Positions 44,869 to 56,211 of a stretch of DNA of 64,000 nt are shown here, piece after piece (position 1 is the first letter of the stretch; each line of letters opens with the position of its first letter). Source of the DNA: Orientallactaga sibirica (Eukaryota > Chordata > Mammalia > Rodentia > Dipodidae); contig JAEOAD010000040.1 in the NCBI GenBank assembly GCA_036365145.1, positions 16,467,501-16,531,500 of the forward strand, written 5' to 3'. The position numbers and the translations under genes are program-made. The notes below the pieces were generated by a model that worked only from the letters and a program-made list of their open reading frames with translations, did not search any database and was not told where the DNA came from.

Positions 44869-45537
44869 CACAGGCTCCGGCTGCTTTCTTTTGAATTCCT
44901 AGTTTTGAGTTTTATGGGCGTACAGAGATTTAGGTGTCATTCATTCTGGCACTTTCAAATACCATTTGTTTTAGTTGATTCTCATCCTCCCTCCTCTGCC
45001 CAGATTCCCTCGCTCCCTCTCCACTTCTGCTTCCCTCCCTCCACTAATATCTTCCTTTCTTTTAATTCCATATTACATGCATCTTTTTGCCCTTTCCTCA
45101 TCCTTCTTCCTATTCATCTCTATAAACTTGCTCTTGGTGACTGTTCTGGCTTAATAGGTTTGACCCACGTTTGCCTCTTATATACACAATTACAGATACT
45201 GCAAGTTAGAATCCACATATCAGAGACCACATGGGGTTTTGTTCTTTCTGAGCCTGGGTCATTTCACTGAATATAATTCTTTCCAGGTCCTCCCATTTTC
45301 CTGCATTTTCCATTTTTATCCTTTTATTTTTCCATAGAGTTCCATTGCATATATGCACTACATTTTCATTATCCACTCATCTGTCAATGGGCATCTGGAC
45401 TGATCCCAATTCTTAGCTTTTGTGCATAGAGAAGCAATAAACGTGGAAGTGCAAGTATGTCTGTAGTAGAGTGTGGAGTCTTCGGCTATGTGCCAACAAG
45501 TGGTATACTGGTTCTTATGAGAGTTCTAGTCCTAACC

Positions 45538-45735
45538 TTTTTTTTTAGAGAGAGAGAGAGAGAGAGAATTGGTGCACCAGGGCCTCAGCCACTTCAATCA
45601 AACCCCAGTGGGGCATGTGCGACCTTGCGCTTGCCTCACCTCTGTGCATCTGGCTTATGTGGGATCTGGAGAATCGAACATGGGTCCTTAGGCTTCGCAG
45701 GCAAGAGCCTTAACCGCTAAGCCATCTCTCCAGCC
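45538..45735 (-). mobile_element. B2-like SINE in LINE-1
   Basis: (GA)n, 'atgtgcgaccttgcgcttgc', head 'gctaagccatctctccagcc'. Confidence 0.9.
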
Positions 45736-45862
45736 CTATTTCTAATATTTTAAAGATACTTCTAGACTGATTTCCATAAGGGCTGTACTAGCCTGTCCTC
45801 CCATCAGTGGTGCATAATTGATCCTCTTTCTTTGCAACCTCGCTAGTATTTGTTGTCAGTAT

Positions 45863-45866
<4 letters not shown>

Positions 45867-45896
<30 letters not shown>

Positions 45897-46014
45897 GAGG
45901 TATGGTCTCACTCTGGTCCAGGCTGACCTGGAATTAACTATGTAGTCTCACAGCGATCCTCCTACCTCTGCCTCCCGAGTGCTGGGATTAAAGGCATGCG
46001 CCACCACGCCCGGC
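45867..46014 (-). mobile_element. B1 SINE in LINE-1
   Basis: Perfect 17-base target duplication TTGTTGTCAGTATTCTT at 45850-45866 and 46015-46031. The B1 itself lacks about 16 internal bases after 'atgtagtctca'. Confidence 0.95.
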
Positions 46015-46120
46015 TTGTTGTCAGTATTCTTAATGGTAGCTATTCTGGCTGGGGTAAGATGGTAGGTCAGAGTGGTTTTGATTCGCATTTCCCTGAGGGT
46101 TAGAGATGTTGAACAGTCTG

Positions 46121-46424
46121 CAAATAAAACACAGATGACTAATAAATACTCTTGCTGCTTTTAAGAACTGACAGTTGCTCACGGTGTCTCCCAAGCTCTC
46201 AGGAGGTGAGTCGGCAGTCTCCTGGGACTCCAAGCCTTGCCCCTGATGAGGCTAGAGGGAGGGTTTTCTGTTGCAAAGCCACTGAAGCAGAGGTTTCCAC
46301 ACAGATGAGCTTGAAATCACACCAGCAGATAGAAAATAATATTCTCTCTGGACAGGAATTTTTATAAATCCTGTATCATCACTGAACATCTACGCAAGAG
46401 AGGTGCTGATTAGCCTAGAAGAGT
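46121..46424. other. Intergenic sequence, nothing identified
   Basis: No recognised feature. Confidence 0.4.
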
Positions 46425-46580
46425 TACATGCATAGAAGCTAAGAGCAGGGTCTCCACAGCCAGACAGCCTGAACACAAATCTTGCCTCTTCCCTTATTAG
46501 TGTGACTTCAGAACGGCTTAACCAGTCTGTGGTCCCATCATCTGTGTAATGACAGGAATAAAGGCAACCTTACTGTGTAA
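46425..46580 (+). mobile_element. MIR
   Basis: 'ccagacagcctgaacacaaa', 'ttagtgtgacttcagaacgg' and 'catctgtgtaatgacaggaa'. Confidence 0.55.
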
Positions 46581-46698
46581 GGAGAAACATTTCTTGGGCC
46601 TGGAGAGCCAGTTATTTTGGTGGCAAAAAATTTCCCTCAATTGTTTGTGATCTTTGCATGCCCTGTATGGATGAGAGAAAGCATATTTTAGAGTTCCA

Positions 46699-46876
46699 GG
46701 GGTCAGGCATGGTGGCTCACGCCTTTAATCCCAGCACTTGGGAGGCAGAGGTAGGAGGAGTGAGGAGCATTGTGAGTTCAAGGCCCACCTGGGACTACAC
46801 AGTGAATTCTAGGTCAGCCTGAGCTACATAGAGTGAGACCCTACCTTGAAAAACTAAAACAAACAAGCAAACAAAA
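46699..46876 (+). mobile_element. B1 SINE
   Basis: Complete with a small internal duplication (GGAGTGAGGAG) and AAACAAACAAGC tail. Confidence 0.88.
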
Positions 46877-47127
46877 AATGAGAGTTCCACAGGCTGTTTG
46901 TTAACTGAGCCTTCATCAAAGGCCCGGCCCACGAAGGACTTTTCTAAACTGCCTTCTGCCGGTTTTGTGGAGTCCTTGGCGGCTCTGTGATCCCACTGTG
47001 GCAGTGTGGACCCATTTAGATGCTTGCCACGTGTCCACAGTTGTATATTGTACCTGCTGTCCCAATTCTAGAGCTATATCATACAATCAAAGGGACAAGT
47101 CACTGTTACCTTTAAGAATCGTTATAG

Positions 47128-47284
47128 GGGCTGGAGAGATGGCTTAGTGGTTAAGTGCTTGGCTGTGAAGCCTAAGGATCCCAGTTCGAGGCTTGATTCC
47201 TCAGGACCCACGTAAGCCAGATGCATAAGGTGGCACATGCATCTGGAGTTCATTTGCAGTGGCTGGAGGCCCTGGTGCACCCAT

Positions 47285-47317
<33 letters not shown>

Positions 47318-47390
47318 GTCTCTCTCTGTCTGTGTCACTTTCAAATACATAAATGAATAAAAATTTAAAAAACATTTTAAGTACTTAAAA
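47128..47390 (+). mobile_element. B2-like SINE
   Basis: Complete, between AAGAATCGTTATA and AAGAATTGTCATA. Confidence 0.92.
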
Positions 47391-47403
47391 AAAGAATTGT
47401 CAT

Positions 47404-47764
47404 AAATAGTGTCTATACACTGGTTCAAGGATTTTAGAAGTTCAGAAAATGACAATTTCATATCCTTATCATTGCCAATATAAACCGTTTTATGGTGGTA
47501 GAATACACATACCAAAAGAGCACAAACTTTAAGTGTGTATAGTTATCACATGGTAAGGAACCTGTATAATAAATTTTTATATTCTTAGAAAATCTTACTT
47601 TATATTCTACTTTATATTCTGCTTACTTTGAGTTGATAATATTTTGCTTAGGATTTTTGCATCTAGATTCAAAAAAGAAATTTGGCCACACCACTCTTTC
47701 ATATAAAGTTCTTAGGTGACACTGACATTCTTTTACTCCTTACGATGCAACTGTCCAGACAGAA
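47404..47764. other. A/T-rich intergenic sequence
   Basis: Nothing identified. Confidence 0.4.
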
Positions 47765-47989
47765 ATTGGCCTTGATATCCTTGGCCTTGCAGTGCCTAGC
47801 GATACCTTCTCAAGACCCTCATAATAGAAGAAAAAGCTGATGACATCAAATTAAAAGAGAGACTAATGGAGAGAGGGAGGAGATATGATGGAGATTGGAG
47901 TTCTAAAGGGGTATGGGGGCAGGGGAGGGAAATATGCATTTTTTGTATGTAAATAAAGACGTTGTCAATAAAAAAATTAAAAAAAAACT
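47765..47989 (+). mobile_element. LINE-1 3' end with poly(A), 5'-truncated
   Basis: 3' UTR-like purine-rich sequence ending 'aataaagacgttgtcaataa' and A-rich tail. AATAAA lies upstream of the tail. Confidence 0.65.
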
Positions 47990-48006
47990 TAAAACAATAT
48001 TTTAGA

Positions 48007-48168
48007 AGTCAGGCGTGGTGGCACACGTCTTTAATCCCAGCATGTGGGAGGCAGAGGTAGGAGAATCATTGTGAGTTCAAGGCCACCCTGAGACTACATA
48101 GTGAATTCAGAGTCAGTCTGGGCTAAAGTGAAAACCTATGTTAAAAAAAACAAAACAAAAAAAAAAAA
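48007..48168 (+). mobile_element. B1 SINE
   Basis: 'gtcaggcgtggtggcacacg' to a poly(A). Confidence 0.88.
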
Positions 48169-48245
48169 ATCATAGAATGATAGTGTTAGCTCTTCCTCAA
48201 ATGTTTGAAAGAGTTCATTGCTGAGGCCCTCAGGGTTTAAAGGTT

Positions 48246-48461
48246 TTTTTTATTTTTAATAATTTTATTTATTTATTTGAGACACACACACACACAGAGA
48301 GTGAGTATGGGCACTCCAGGGCCTCTTGCTACTGCAAATGAACTCCAGATGCATGTGCCACTTTGTACATCTGTCTTTACATGGGTACTAGGGTATCAAA
48401 CCCAGGTCTGCAGGCTTTACAAAGCAACTGACTTTAACTGCTGAGCCATCTCTCTCCAGCC
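48246..48461 (-). mobile_element. B2-like SINE
   Basis: Reverse copy with CA instead of GA in the simple-repeat part. Confidence 0.87.
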
Positions 48462-48570
48462 CCTGGGATTAAAGTTTTGCTTTAATTTGTTTTGCAGAAA
48501 GATTTCAGTATTATCATCTTATTGAGCACAATAGACAGGAAAAGGCACCCAAATTGTCCAGTGCAATACA

Positions 48571-48791
48571 TTCTTTTTGTTTATTTATTTGAGAGCAACA
48601 GACAGAGAGAGAAAGAGGCAGATAGATAGAGAGAATGAGGGTGCCAGGGCCTCCAGCCACTGAAAACGAACTCCAGATGTATGTGCCACCTTGTGCATCT
48701 GGCTTACATAGGTCCTGGGGAATCGAGCCTCGAACCGGGGTCCTTAGGCTTCACAGGCAAGTGCTTAACTGCTAAGCCATCTCTCCAGGCC
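48571..48791 (-). mobile_element. B2-like SINE
   Basis: Complete reverse copy between GTGCAATACATTCT and GTGTAATACATTTCT. Confidence 0.9.
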
Positions 48792-48952
48792 TAGTGTAAT
48801 ACATTTCTGACAAACTGAATATAGTTGTGTGGCTAGCACCCAGAAGAAGAGAATATTATTGCCCCCCCCCAGATGCTTGCACCTTAGCTTCTTTTAATCG
48901 TGACTTCTCTTGCCAAATCCTGGCTTCCCAGCTCATGAGTTATTTTTGCTTA

Positions 48953-48990
48953 TTTTATATATTATATAATATATATATATATAATATTAC
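48953..48990. repeat. AT-rich simple repeat
   Basis: TATATATATA-type run. Confidence 0.9.
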
Positions 48991-49304
48991 TGTAAAAGTG
49001 TTGATACTTGTTTTTGACCCAATACACAGTCAGTTTTAGTGTATACTTGAAAAGATGGTCTATCCTGAAGTTATTGAAAGCAACATGCCGTATAGGTTAA
49101 CAGGGCCACGTTTCATAATTGTGTTGTTACATAGGTTGAATTTCCTTAATGTCTATCAGTCTACTTGTTCATTACATATTGAGGAAGAGCTGTTGATAGT
49201 CCACCTGTGATTGTAGGCTTGTCTGCTCTCCTCTTACTTATGTTCTCCTCTTATTTGTTTTGGGGAGGGGGCTTTTAATTCTGGTATTTTAGGGGAGTGG
49301 GGGA

Positions 49305-49430
49305 GGTTGTTTGAAGACAGATTCTCATTGTATAGCACAGGCTTTCCTTAAACTGTCTGCACAAATCAGGTTGGCCTCCAACTCTGTTCAGCAATCTTCC
49401 TGCTTCTGTTCACCACCACACCTACTTAGC
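49305..49430 (-). mobile_element. Diverged B1-like SINE
   Basis: 'acagattctcattgtatagc' and 'ggttggcctccaactctgtt' in reverse B1 order. Confidence 0.5.
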
Positions 49431-49579
49431 CGTTTTTATTCCACGGTCATGCTATTAGTTGTATAAAAGTTAGAACTGTTATATTTTCCAGATGGAGTGA
49501 ATATTACCCTGTTATGAAATTATGTGCTATGGCTTGGTCAGTTATGTTTAATATTGCCAGTTGTCTCAAAATCTACTTT

Positions 49580-49727
49580 GGCTGTGTGTGGTGGTGCCCA
49601 CCTTTAATCCTGGTACTCAAAGGCAGAGGTAAGACGATCGCTGTAAGTTTAAGGCCAGCCTGAGACTACATAGTGAATTCCAAGTCAGCCTGGGCTAGAG
49701 TGAAACCCTACCTCAAAATATATATTA
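49580..49727 (+). mobile_element. B1 SINE
   Basis: Between AAAATCTACTTTG copies (about 49567 and 49730). Confidence 0.88.
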
Positions 49728-50112
49728 AAAAAATCTACTTTGACATTATAATTCCATTACCAGCCTTTGTTAGTATTTGCAGTGATGTTTCTTTATCTAC
49801 ATCATTATTTTGGTATTTAAGATTTGTCTTTTGTAAACAGCAGACAGGTGGGATGACATGACTCTAAAGAGTGATGTGTTTGAAATGGAATAACTCATTT
49901 GTAGTTAACATAACTGGGTATAAAGCCTCTGTCTTACTATTGACATTCGGCTTGCATCGTGTGTTCTATCTACTTTCATTTCCTTTTCTACCCTCATTCT
50001 GATCTTTTTTTTATTATTATTACCACTGCTTCTCTTCTATTAACTTGTCGTATATTTATGTGTGGCTTTATTTTACTTCAGCTTAAGAATTTCCTTTAGT
50101 GAAAGACTACTG

Positions 50113-50322
50113 AGAGGCTGGAGAGATGGCTAAGTGGTTAAGGTGCTTGCCTGCAAGGCCTAACGACCCCGGTTCAGTTCCCCAGTGCCCACATAAGGCC
50201 AGATGCACAGAGTAGCACATGCATCTGGAGTTTGCTTGCAGCAGCTAGAGGCCCTGACAACCCATTAGCTCTTTCTCTCTCCTTGCAAATTAATAAATAA
50301 AAATAAGATTAAAAAAGAAAGA
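50113..50322 (+). mobile_element. B2-like SINE
   Basis: 'aggctggagagatggctaag' to AATTAATAAATAAAAATAAG. GAAAGACT on both sides. Confidence 0.88.
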
Positions 50323-50519
50323 CTGTCAAGAACACTTTCTTTTGACTTTCAGTTGGCTGAAATTGTCTTTAACTTTCCTCAAACCCTCCCTCCATTCCTT
50401 TCTTCCTCACATTGTGGGGGGTTAAACCTAAGGCCTCGCAGCAGACAAGCAGTGGACTAGAGAGCTACACAGCCACCCTCTCTAACTTACCTTTATTCTT
50501 TGTTCAAAAATTCTTTTAA

Positions 50520-50661
50520 TTTTGTTGAGGTAGGGTCTCACTCTAGCCCAGGCTGACCTAGAATTCACTATGTAGTCTCAGGGTGGCCTCAAACTCACAG
50601 TGATCCTCCTACCTCTGCCTCCAGAACACTGGGATTAAAGGTATGAGCCACCACACCCGGT
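50520..50661 (-). mobile_element. B1 SINE
   Basis: 'gttgaggtagggtctcactc' to 'gccaccacacccgg'. Confidence 0.9.
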
Positions 50662-50738
50662 TTTTTAAATTTTTAAATTTTATTTTTAGAGAAAGCAAGA
50701 GAGGGAGAGAGAGACAAAAAAGAGAGAGAATTGAATTG
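50662..50738 (-). mobile_element. B2-like SINE tail fragment
   Basis: TTTTATTTTTAGAGAAAG then (GA)n, cut off where the pyrimidine tract begins. Confidence 0.6.
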
Positions 50739-50942
50739 CCCTATCCCCTCCCTCCCTCCCTCCCTCCCTCCCTCCCTCCCCCTTCCTTCCTTCCTTCCTT
50801 CCTTCCTTCCTTCCTTCCTTCCTTCTTCTTTTTTTCCTTCCTTCCTTCCTTCCTTCCTTCCTTCCTTCCTTCCTTCCTTCCTTCTTTCCTCCCTCCCCCT
50901 CCCTCCCTCCCTCCCTTCCTCCCTTCCTTCCTTCCTTTCTTT
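50739..50942. repeat. Polypyrimidine (CCCT)n/(CCTT)n tract
   Basis: About 200 bases of almost pure pyrimidine on the + strand in CCCT and CCTT units. Confidence 0.97.
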
Positions 50943-51037
50943 TTTCTGTTTTGGTTCTTGCTCTAGCCCAGGCTGACCTGGAGTTCGCTAGGTGGTCTCA
51001 GTGCTAGGATTAAAGGTGAGTGCCACCACACCCAGCT
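50943..51037 (-). mobile_element. Truncated B1 SINE
   Basis: 'cttgctctagcccaggctga' to 'gccaccacacccagc' with a central deletion. Confidence 0.8.
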
Positions 51038-51561
51038 TGTCTTTTTTTTTTTTTAGATACAAACATGTTTTACTTGTATGTGCCAAAGTTTGATTTATGT
51101 ATTTTATCCTACTTGGAGCTGTGTAGCAATCTTAAATTGGGGGGTTGTTGTCTTTTATCACTATTGAAAACACTTGGGACATTCGCCCTCAATATTGCTT
51201 CTCTGCTTTCCCACTTCCTTATTCCTGAGATTTCAGTAACACATATTTTAGAGTTTTACCAGGCGCCCATGAATCTCTTGTCTCTTCTCTGCATTTTCTA
51301 TTATTTTAAACTCTCTGTGCTTTAGAGTCAGTCTTTTTTCCTGACCTACTTTCTGTCCATTAATTCTATTTTGTGTCTAAATCCAGTGAGTTCCAGTCCA
51401 TTTGGGCTATTAATTTCATGCATTGATTTTTTTTTCAGTTCTACAATGTCCATTTGACTCTTTTTATAGTCTCCAGATCTTTATTGAAATTCTGTCTTAT
51501 AAATTCTTTTAAATATTGATTCATACATATTTAAGCTCCCTTTTAGGACTGTTAAACTTTC

Positions 51562-51755
51562 AGCAGTTAAAGGCACTTGCTTGCAAAGCCTGAAGGCCTG
51601 GGTTCAATTCACCACACCTGCGTGAAGCCAGATGCACAAAGTGATGCACAATCTGGAGCTCATTTGTAGTGGCAGGAGGGCCTGGCGTGCCCATTTTCTT
51701 TCTTCTTACCTTCCCTCTTCACTTTCTCGCCCCATTGCCTCTCAAATAAATGAAT
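51562..51755 (+). mobile_element. B2-like SINE lacking the first ~20 bases
   Basis: Starts 'cagcagttaaaggcacttgc' and ends AAATAAATGAATATTAAACT. Confidence 0.82.
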
Positions 51756-52014
51756 ATTAAACTCTCTTTTAGTTAAGATTAATATAGTTCTTTCCTTTTG
51801 TGGGTCTGGTTATTTTTTATTGATTCTAATGTCGTATTTGATAAGATGTAGATATAATGTGAGGTTTATTTGATAGTTTTAAAATTACAAGAGGTTTATT
51901 CCAAAACTTTAATATATTCTTACACATATCAAAAATATGACATCAGAAAACAGAGCAAGGACAGGCTGGAAAGTGAGTTTTGGATCTGACACCTTGGAGA
52001 CTGAAACCACCCCG

Positions 52015-52696
52015 TGTTGGGCATTGCTAAAAATGGGCTGGGACCGTGAGGAAGCTGTCCTGAACTGTTGGACATGGCCAGGGACCTTGGGCTGTGGGGG
52101 TTGCAGCTGGCCTTATCGTCAGGAACCCACCCTGGCGATGGTGACTGGGCCTCCCTGCCCTCAGGCAAGGTTGTAGTGTGCCCTGTCATCGCCCAGAGTG
52201 GGCAAAACTGGCAATGCCCTCCCCCCTTTTGATCCCAAAAGCACCTGACCATTCCATAAGTCAGGCTTTGCCCCCTGCAGTTCTTGACCTTGTGGTTAGC
52301 TGCCCAAGACACCCTTATGTGGCTGAAGTCCCGTAGCTTTTCCCTCCATTTCTGTTATCTCTCTCTTGCAGCTCCTCTCTCACAGCTCTGAAGTCACATA
52401 GCTTTTCTCGACACTATCTCCCTTACACTTCTGCCTTTCAACCAATTAGATAGCAACCCATAAGCTATGTACCCAATTGCCATATAGTCTGTATGTGCCT
52501 TCTCAACCTTTCTCAAGTGTTTATAAACCCACTCCCCTGTTGAATAAACAAAAGCGTGCTATCCATCAGACTGCCTCCCGGTGTTCACTGTCCGTCATTG
52601 CACTCACCCACTGCTCCAGGACCCTGCTTCCCCCCAGCTCTTCCTGCGCCCAGGACATCGGTGGCCAGTGACCCCTGGGAACAGCAAGGACCCACA
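52015..52696 (+). mobile_element. Solo LTR, family A (copy 2)
   Basis: 682 bases, TGTTGGGCATTGC … GGACCCACA, with 6-base target duplication ACCCCG/ACCCCA at 52009-52014 and 52697-52702. The TATAAACCCACTCCCC box (about 52522) and GAATAAACA (about 52542) match copy 1. Confidence 0.88.
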
Positions 52697-52916
52697 ACCC
52701 CACCAGCCTGTCAGGGAATTCCACATAAACTCATACTGATTTCTCTCCACTAATCACATTTGCTTTCCACTCACTGACATATAAACAAGGTAAAAATGGG
52801 TATCTATTCCAAATCTTCATGGCATGATGGATCCAGTAACACCTGACTGATTAACTGTATCTAAGTTCAAATTCCTGAGAGAGCATTTAAGTTTCAGTGA
52901 CACCTATGTAAAAATG

Positions 52917-53502
52917 CTCCTTGACTTACAGTGGGGAATTCCCAATACACCCATCATAAATTGAAAAATTACTCAGTGAAAAATGCACAAACAGGGCTGG
53001 AGAGATGGCTCTGTGGTTTAGGAGCTTGCCCGCAAAGCCTAACAACCCGGGTTGGATTCCCCAGTACCCTTGTAAAGCTAGATGCACAAAGTGACGCAGG
53101 CATCTGGAGTTCATTTGCCACACCTAGAGATCCTGGCATGCCCATCCTCTCTGTCTGTCTCTCTTCTTTCTATCTCTCTCTCTGCTTGCAAATAAATAAA
53201 TAAAAGTATTTTTTTAGAAAAAAAATGCAAAAATACACCTGACTCACCAAACGCCATCTCTTAGCAACGTAGTACACTGCAGAAGCTTGGTGTTTCATCC
53301 TGGCATTGGTGTGGCTAACTAGAAACTGTGGTTCTCTGCCCTGCACCTCAGAAGTGGTACTGCACATACCACGAGCCTAAGGAAAGATCAATACTTAAAA
53401 TGTGAAGTGGTGTTTCTACTGAATTCCTGTTAGTTCCGCACTATTCTAAAATTTGAAAAAAAAAAAAAAAGTCAAACCACCATAAGTTAGGGATCATGTG
53501 TA
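52917..53502. mobile_element. DNA transposon fragment (Tigger/mariner-like MITE), split by a SINE
   Basis: Inverted ends: 'ccttgacttacagtgggg' at the left and 'accataagttagggatca' at the right. The interior includes a poly(A) at 53457. Non-autonomous, no transposase. Confidence 0.6.
52994..53213 (+). mobile_element. B2-like SINE in the DNA transposon
   Basis: Complete, between AAAAATGCACAAA and AAAAATGCAAAAA. Confidence 0.9.
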
Positions 53503-53564
53503 TTAGTTCTTCTTAAAAAAGAAATATGTACCCTGGGTTAGTCATCCATAGGTGGGAAGGTATG

Positions 53565-53835
53565 TGTTGCAGTTACCTTGTCATTGCTGGGACAAACATC
53601 TGACCAGAAGCAGCTTCAAGGAGGAAAGGATTTATTTCAGGCTTATAGCCTCCAGGGAAAGCCCCATCAGGGCGGAAGAAGCTGGCTCACCTCAGATCCA
53701 CAGCAGAGAGAGAAAAAGCTAACAGTAGCAAGCACAGCCAGAGCTCACACTAGCTCTCGACACACCCAGTAGGGCTGGACTCAAGATCCGCCCCCAGTAA
53801 CATAGCCTGCCGGAGACTTAAGTGGGCAGTCTAGA
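53565..53835 (-). mobile_element. MaLR-type LTR
   Basis: Reverse copy: TGTTGCAGTTACCTTGTCAT, 'ggatttatttcaggcttat'. Confidence 0.7.
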
Positions 53836-53849
53836 ACAAAAATACCTGC

Positions 53850-54013
53850 AACGCCTAAGGACCCAGGTTCATTTCCCCAGAAGCCATGTAAGCCAGATGC
53901 ACAAGGTGGGGCATGCGTCTGGAGTGGTGAGAGGCCCTGTGTGCCCATTCTCTCTCTATCTGCCTCTTCCTCTCCCCTCCTTTCTCAAATAAATAAATAA
54001 GATACTTAAAAAT
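53850..54013 (+). mobile_element. B2-like SINE, 5'-truncated
   Basis: Starts in the tRNA part at 'aacgcctaaggacccagg' and ends AAATAAATAAATAAG. Confidence 0.8.
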
Positions 54014-54024
54014 ACCCGAGTCTG

Positions 54025-54245
54025 GGCTGGAGAGATGGCTTAGCAGTTAAGGCGCCTGCCTGCTAAGCCTAAGAATGCCAGTTCCAATCTCCAGGTCCCA
54101 CGTTTAACCAGATGCAAAGTGATGCAAGAGTGCAATGCTGCACTTGCCCACAAGGGGGCGCACGCGTCTGGAGTTCGTTCATCCTCTGTCTTTCTTTCCC
54201 TCTCTCTCTGTCTCTCTCTGTGTCTCTCTCCCCCCCCCAAAAAAA
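54025..54245 (+). mobile_element. Extended B2-like SINE variant
   Basis: 'gggctggagagatggcttag' head, long body, (TC)n. C-run then A-run tail, ACCTGAGTCT-like flanks. Confidence 0.88.
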
Positions 54246-55034
54246 CACCTGAGTCTATGGGAACATATATTCACATTCAAAACACCACAGTATGTGATCA
54301 AATAGTTAAAAGAGGCACATGATAAAGCTTAGGAGTGAATCTGATCAAGAAAATCTTGTTTTCGTATTATATGAGAAGAGTTGTGTCAGTGTCACTAAAC
54401 TTTCCATTGTTTTCTTTATCGATTAGCTTTGCTGAAGGTTAATTACCTCTCACTGTTTTAAATTTGAATTTCGTTGTATTAGCATGTATACATATTTATA
54501 TATACACATATATTTATAGTGTGCATATATTTTCATATAAGTATTACTCATAGATGATATATTTTTTAATCAAGAACTTTAATATATGAACATACTGTAG
54601 TTTGATCATATCCCCCTTCCCATTAGCCTCTTTTTCCTTTTTTCCCAGAAAGAATTTATTTCTGGTTCTGGCAGACAGGCTAGGGACAACCACTTTAATC
54701 CCATTAGGGACTGAATTGATTTAGGGCTGAGCTTTAGTCTTAAGTACAGACCTATTTCTTGCTCATCCTTACACACAGATCCCTCTGGGTTTGCAGCATT
54801 CTAGCCAGAAGTCTGCAGTTCTACCAAACCCCAACTGCTCTGGCAGACTGAATTCTAGCTTTTGTCACTCCATCCCAGTGACATTCTCCAAAGTTCTGAG
54901 ATCCCTGCCTTCTGTGTTCACTTTCAGAATTCTGCCTGTAGGAGGAAAAGTGACCTTGCATAAATAAAAGCCAAGCTCATCTCTCTTGGCTTCTATTTTC
55001 TAGATCTTTATCCCACAAATGTTTAATTTTATTT
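54246..55034. other. A/T-rich intergenic sequence, nothing identified
   Basis: About 790 bases without recognised features. Confidence 0.4.
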
Positions 55035-55058
55035 GTGTGTGTGTGGTATGTCTATGTA

Positions 55059-55089
<31 letters not shown>

Positions 55090-55170
55090 GTATGTCTATG
55101 TACAGTGTGTGTGTGTGTGTGTGGTATGTCTATGTACAGTGTGTGTGTGTGTGTGTGGTATATCTATGTA

Positions 55171-55204
<34 letters not shown>

Positions 55205-55231
55205 TATGTCTATGTACAGTGTGTGTGTGTG
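55035..55231. repeat. Compound GT minisatellite
   Basis: Five copies of GGTATGTCTATGTACA (fourth altered) at 55045, 55089, 55123, 55157 and 55203, separated by (GT)n of different length. Confidence 0.95.
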
Positions 55232-55234
55232 CAC

Positions 55235-55430
55235 AGATGCACATGTCCTGAGCCCACAAGGAGGCCAACAGAGACAGAGTCCCAGTGATGCTCCTATCCC
55301 GTCCCCCTCAGGGCTAGGACTAGTTACACATGGATGTGCCCAGCTTTTGACATGGGCACTGGAGATCAAACTCAGATGCCCTTGTGTATGCAACAAATGT
55401 TTTACCTGCTCAGCCATCACCCCAGCCCAA
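55235..55430 (-). mobile_element. B3-like SINE
   Basis: 'caaggaggccaacagagaca' … 'cactggagatcaaactcaga' … 'cagccatcaccccagccc'. Confidence 0.55.
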
Positions 55431-55616
55431 CATCTCATCCCTTAATAGTATTTTCAACTTCTAACAGATTTGTAAAAATATTTTCCTTAAGATTTCAAAG
55501 TATTCTTAGCAAAAGGTAGTCCAAGACATCTTAGAGTCTTTGGGAAGCAAAACCTTGTATGTCATTGACATTATTCAAACAAAAATCATCATTTTAAAAG
55601 ATAAGAATTGGTCTTT

Positions 55617-55742
55617 GGGCTAGAGAGTTGGCCCAGTGGTTAAAGGCTTGAAGAGCCTGACGTCTTGGGTTCAGTGCCCCAGTGCCCACATAAAGCCAGA
55701 CGAACAAAGTGGTGCATGTATCTGGAGTTCATTTGCAGTGGC
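55617..55742 (+). mobile_element. B2-like SINE, left half (split by LTR)
   Basis: 'gggctagagagttggcccag' to 'ttcatttgcagtggc'. The right half resumes at 56212 'gtggcagaaggccctggc'. Confidence 0.88.
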
Positions 55743-56211
55743 TGCTTGGGGGCACCAGCGCCGGGAAACGTCCAGGCGGCTGGGATCAGGGTCTTGAGTG
55801 GTTGTGATCACAATGGGAAGAAACACCCAGAAGACTGCATGGGAGGATGGCTCATTTATTTGCTAGGGGAGTGGGCTTATAAGTGTTCATGTAGTGGCGG
55901 GAAGAGGTATGGGGTTACAGGGGGATTGGCTGTGTGAAGGCTGCTGGCTGATACCTCACTAACATATAGGGACCTGCCAGGTGAGTGGTAAAAAGGTCAC
56001 ATGGCCACGAGGAAACTGAAACCTAAGTCTTATCAGGACATCCAGGTGCTCCAGGCGAGGGGAGGGGGGCCTCACTCCTGCTGGTCTCCAGGCGAGGACA
56101 TCGGGATCTGGGCCTGCTGCAACCTCCTGTGGCCTGGGGCCCTTAGTCGTACCTGACAGCTCAGGCCTGCTTAAACCTCTGGTGGCCGGGGCTCCTCAAC
56201 TGTGCCTGGCA
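55743..56211 (-). mobile_element. Solo LTR, family B, complete copy
   Basis: 469 bases with TG…CA ends on the + strand reading, duplicating GTGGC (55738-55742 and 56212-56216) of the host SINE. Read on the minus strand it has 'ataagcccactcccctagca' and an AATAAA (about 55855). Only LTR sequence is present. Confidence 0.87.

Larger units (their letters stand above)
44900..46120 (-). mobile_element. LINE-1 ORF2/3' fragment, split by two SINEs
   Basis: Reverse ORF2 order: 'gggtcatttcactgaatata', 'tccatagagttccattgcat', 'attatccactcatctgtcaa', 'tagactgatttccataaggg', 'ttttgattcgcatttccctg'. Many stops. Interrupted at 45538-45735 and 45867-46014. Confidence 0.8.
49040..51930 (-). mobile_element. 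Old LINE-1 (L1M-like), heavily interrupted
   Basis: T-rich strand pieces in consistent order: 'tgtcttttgtaaacagcaga' (49830), 'ctgaaattgtctttaacttt' (50355), 'ttatcctacttggagctgtg' (51105), 'gtccatttgactctttttat' (51448). No frame survives. At least six later insertions split it. Confidence 0.65.

Noticed and set aside
50643..50976. Open frames of Leu-Pro-Ser repeats
   Set aside because: Translation of a CCTT/CCCT simple repeat.
55019..55445. Cys/Val-repeat open frames in several phases
   Set aside because: Translation of GT repeats with no coding evidence.
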